From contig NC_086183.1 in assembly GCF_023053635.1 (NCBI RefSeq), positions 30,795,501 through 30,859,500 on the forward strand: DNA of 64,000 nt. Direction: 5' to 3'. How positions within the stretch are numbered: position 1 is the first letter of the stretch; every line of letters starts with the position of its first letter. A program made the translations under genes and the position numbers. Source of the DNA: Elgaria multicarinata webbii (lineage: Eukaryota; Chordata; Lepidosauria; Squamata; Anguidae). Shown piece by piece: positions 63,594 through 64,000 of this stretch. Below the pieces are notes generated by a model. That model was given only the letters and a program-made list of their open reading frames with translations, had not been told where the DNA came from and made no database searches.

Positions 63594-63594
<1 letters not shown>

Positions 63595-63609
63595 TACAGG
63601 GGGAGGGGG

Positions 63610-64000
63610 TATTTATTTATTTATTATTTGTTGCATTTCTATACTGCCCAATAGCCGGAGCTCTCTGGGCGGTTCACAAAAATTAAAACCATTCATAGTA
63701 TAAAACAACAGTATAAAACCATACTATAAAATACAATATAAAAGCTCAACCAGATCAAAACAGCAGCAATGCAAAATTACAAATTTAAAACACCAAGTTA
63801 AAATTTATTTATAGACTGTTAAAATGCTGGGAGAATAAAAAGGTCTTCACCTGGCGTCGAAAGGCATATAATGTAGGTGCCAAGCGAATCTCCTTAAGGA
63901 GCTCATTCCACAGCCGGGGTGCCACAGCAGAGAAGGCCCTCCTCCTGGTAGCCACCTGCCTCACTTCCTTTGGCAGGGGCACAGAGGGAAGGACCCCTGA
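63610..64000 (-). mobile_element. L2-type LINE 3' end, cut by the window edge
   Basis: Reverse of the 841-1330 subfamily: CCCAATAGCCGGAGCTCTCTG, CTTCACCTGGCGTCGAAAGGC and CTTTGGCAGGGGCACAGAGG. Confidence 0.9.

Noticed and set aside
63444-63686. 80-codon frame with a poly-Asp run
   Set aside because: The run is a GAT microsatellite followed by an L2 tail.

Overview
This window is vertebrate nuclear DNA, most likely from a squamate reptile (a lizard; I cannot name the species). Three multi-exon genes lie among dense transposon debris. The repeat set points to squamates: a BovB LINE 3' end, SINEs resembling Sauria SINE, a SPIN hAT element, many CR1 and L2 3' ends, and many hairpin MITEs. There are no bacterial-type operons. 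Nearly all open frames longer than 60 codons outside the three genes are LINE remnants, hairpin repeats or antisense shadows.

Gene layout. SPRED3 is on the + strand, with five coding exons at 2683-9248 encoding about 425 aa. FAM98C is on the + strand, with seven secure exons at 19397-30598, a tentative first exon at 18352, and a CpG/CCAAT/NRF1 promoter at about 17.75-18.35 kb. RASGRP4 is on the - strand, with sixteen secure exons from 57781 down to 32588 and a tentative first exon at 62828-62806. FAM98C and RASGRP4 converge tail to tail. From memory, the order and orientation SPRED3 > FAM98C > < RASGRP4 match human 19q13.2. Exon phases were checked at every junction and all frames join cleanly.

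Functional picture. SPRED3 is a Sprouty/EVH1 inhibitor of Ras-ERK signalling. RASGRP4 is a diacylglycerol-responsive Ras activator. FAM98C belongs to a family linked to RNA metabolism. The two Ras regulators are neighbours by old synteny; nothing in the sequence shows that they are co-regulated.

Most notable observations. (1) RASGRP4 contains what looks like a minor-class (U12) AT-AC intron, with a perfect ATATCCTT 5' splice site, a CCTTAAC branch site and an AC 3' end; the reading frame is restored only by this splice. (2) Lizard RASGRP4 has a two-exon coiled-coil tail that I do not recall in the human protein. (3) The SPRED3 KIT-binding region carries Gly where SPRED1 has the key Arg, as in mammalian SPRED3. 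(4) A SPIN element with a perfect 8-bp target duplication lies in a FAM98C intron. (5) Several hAT-type MITEs have clean target duplications, and some are nested in other repeats. (6) A dispersed repeat of roughly 250-370 bp, in four copies, belongs to no family I recognise. I found no evidence for a wholly new multi-gene system, and I recognised no retroviral, LTR or Polinton element.
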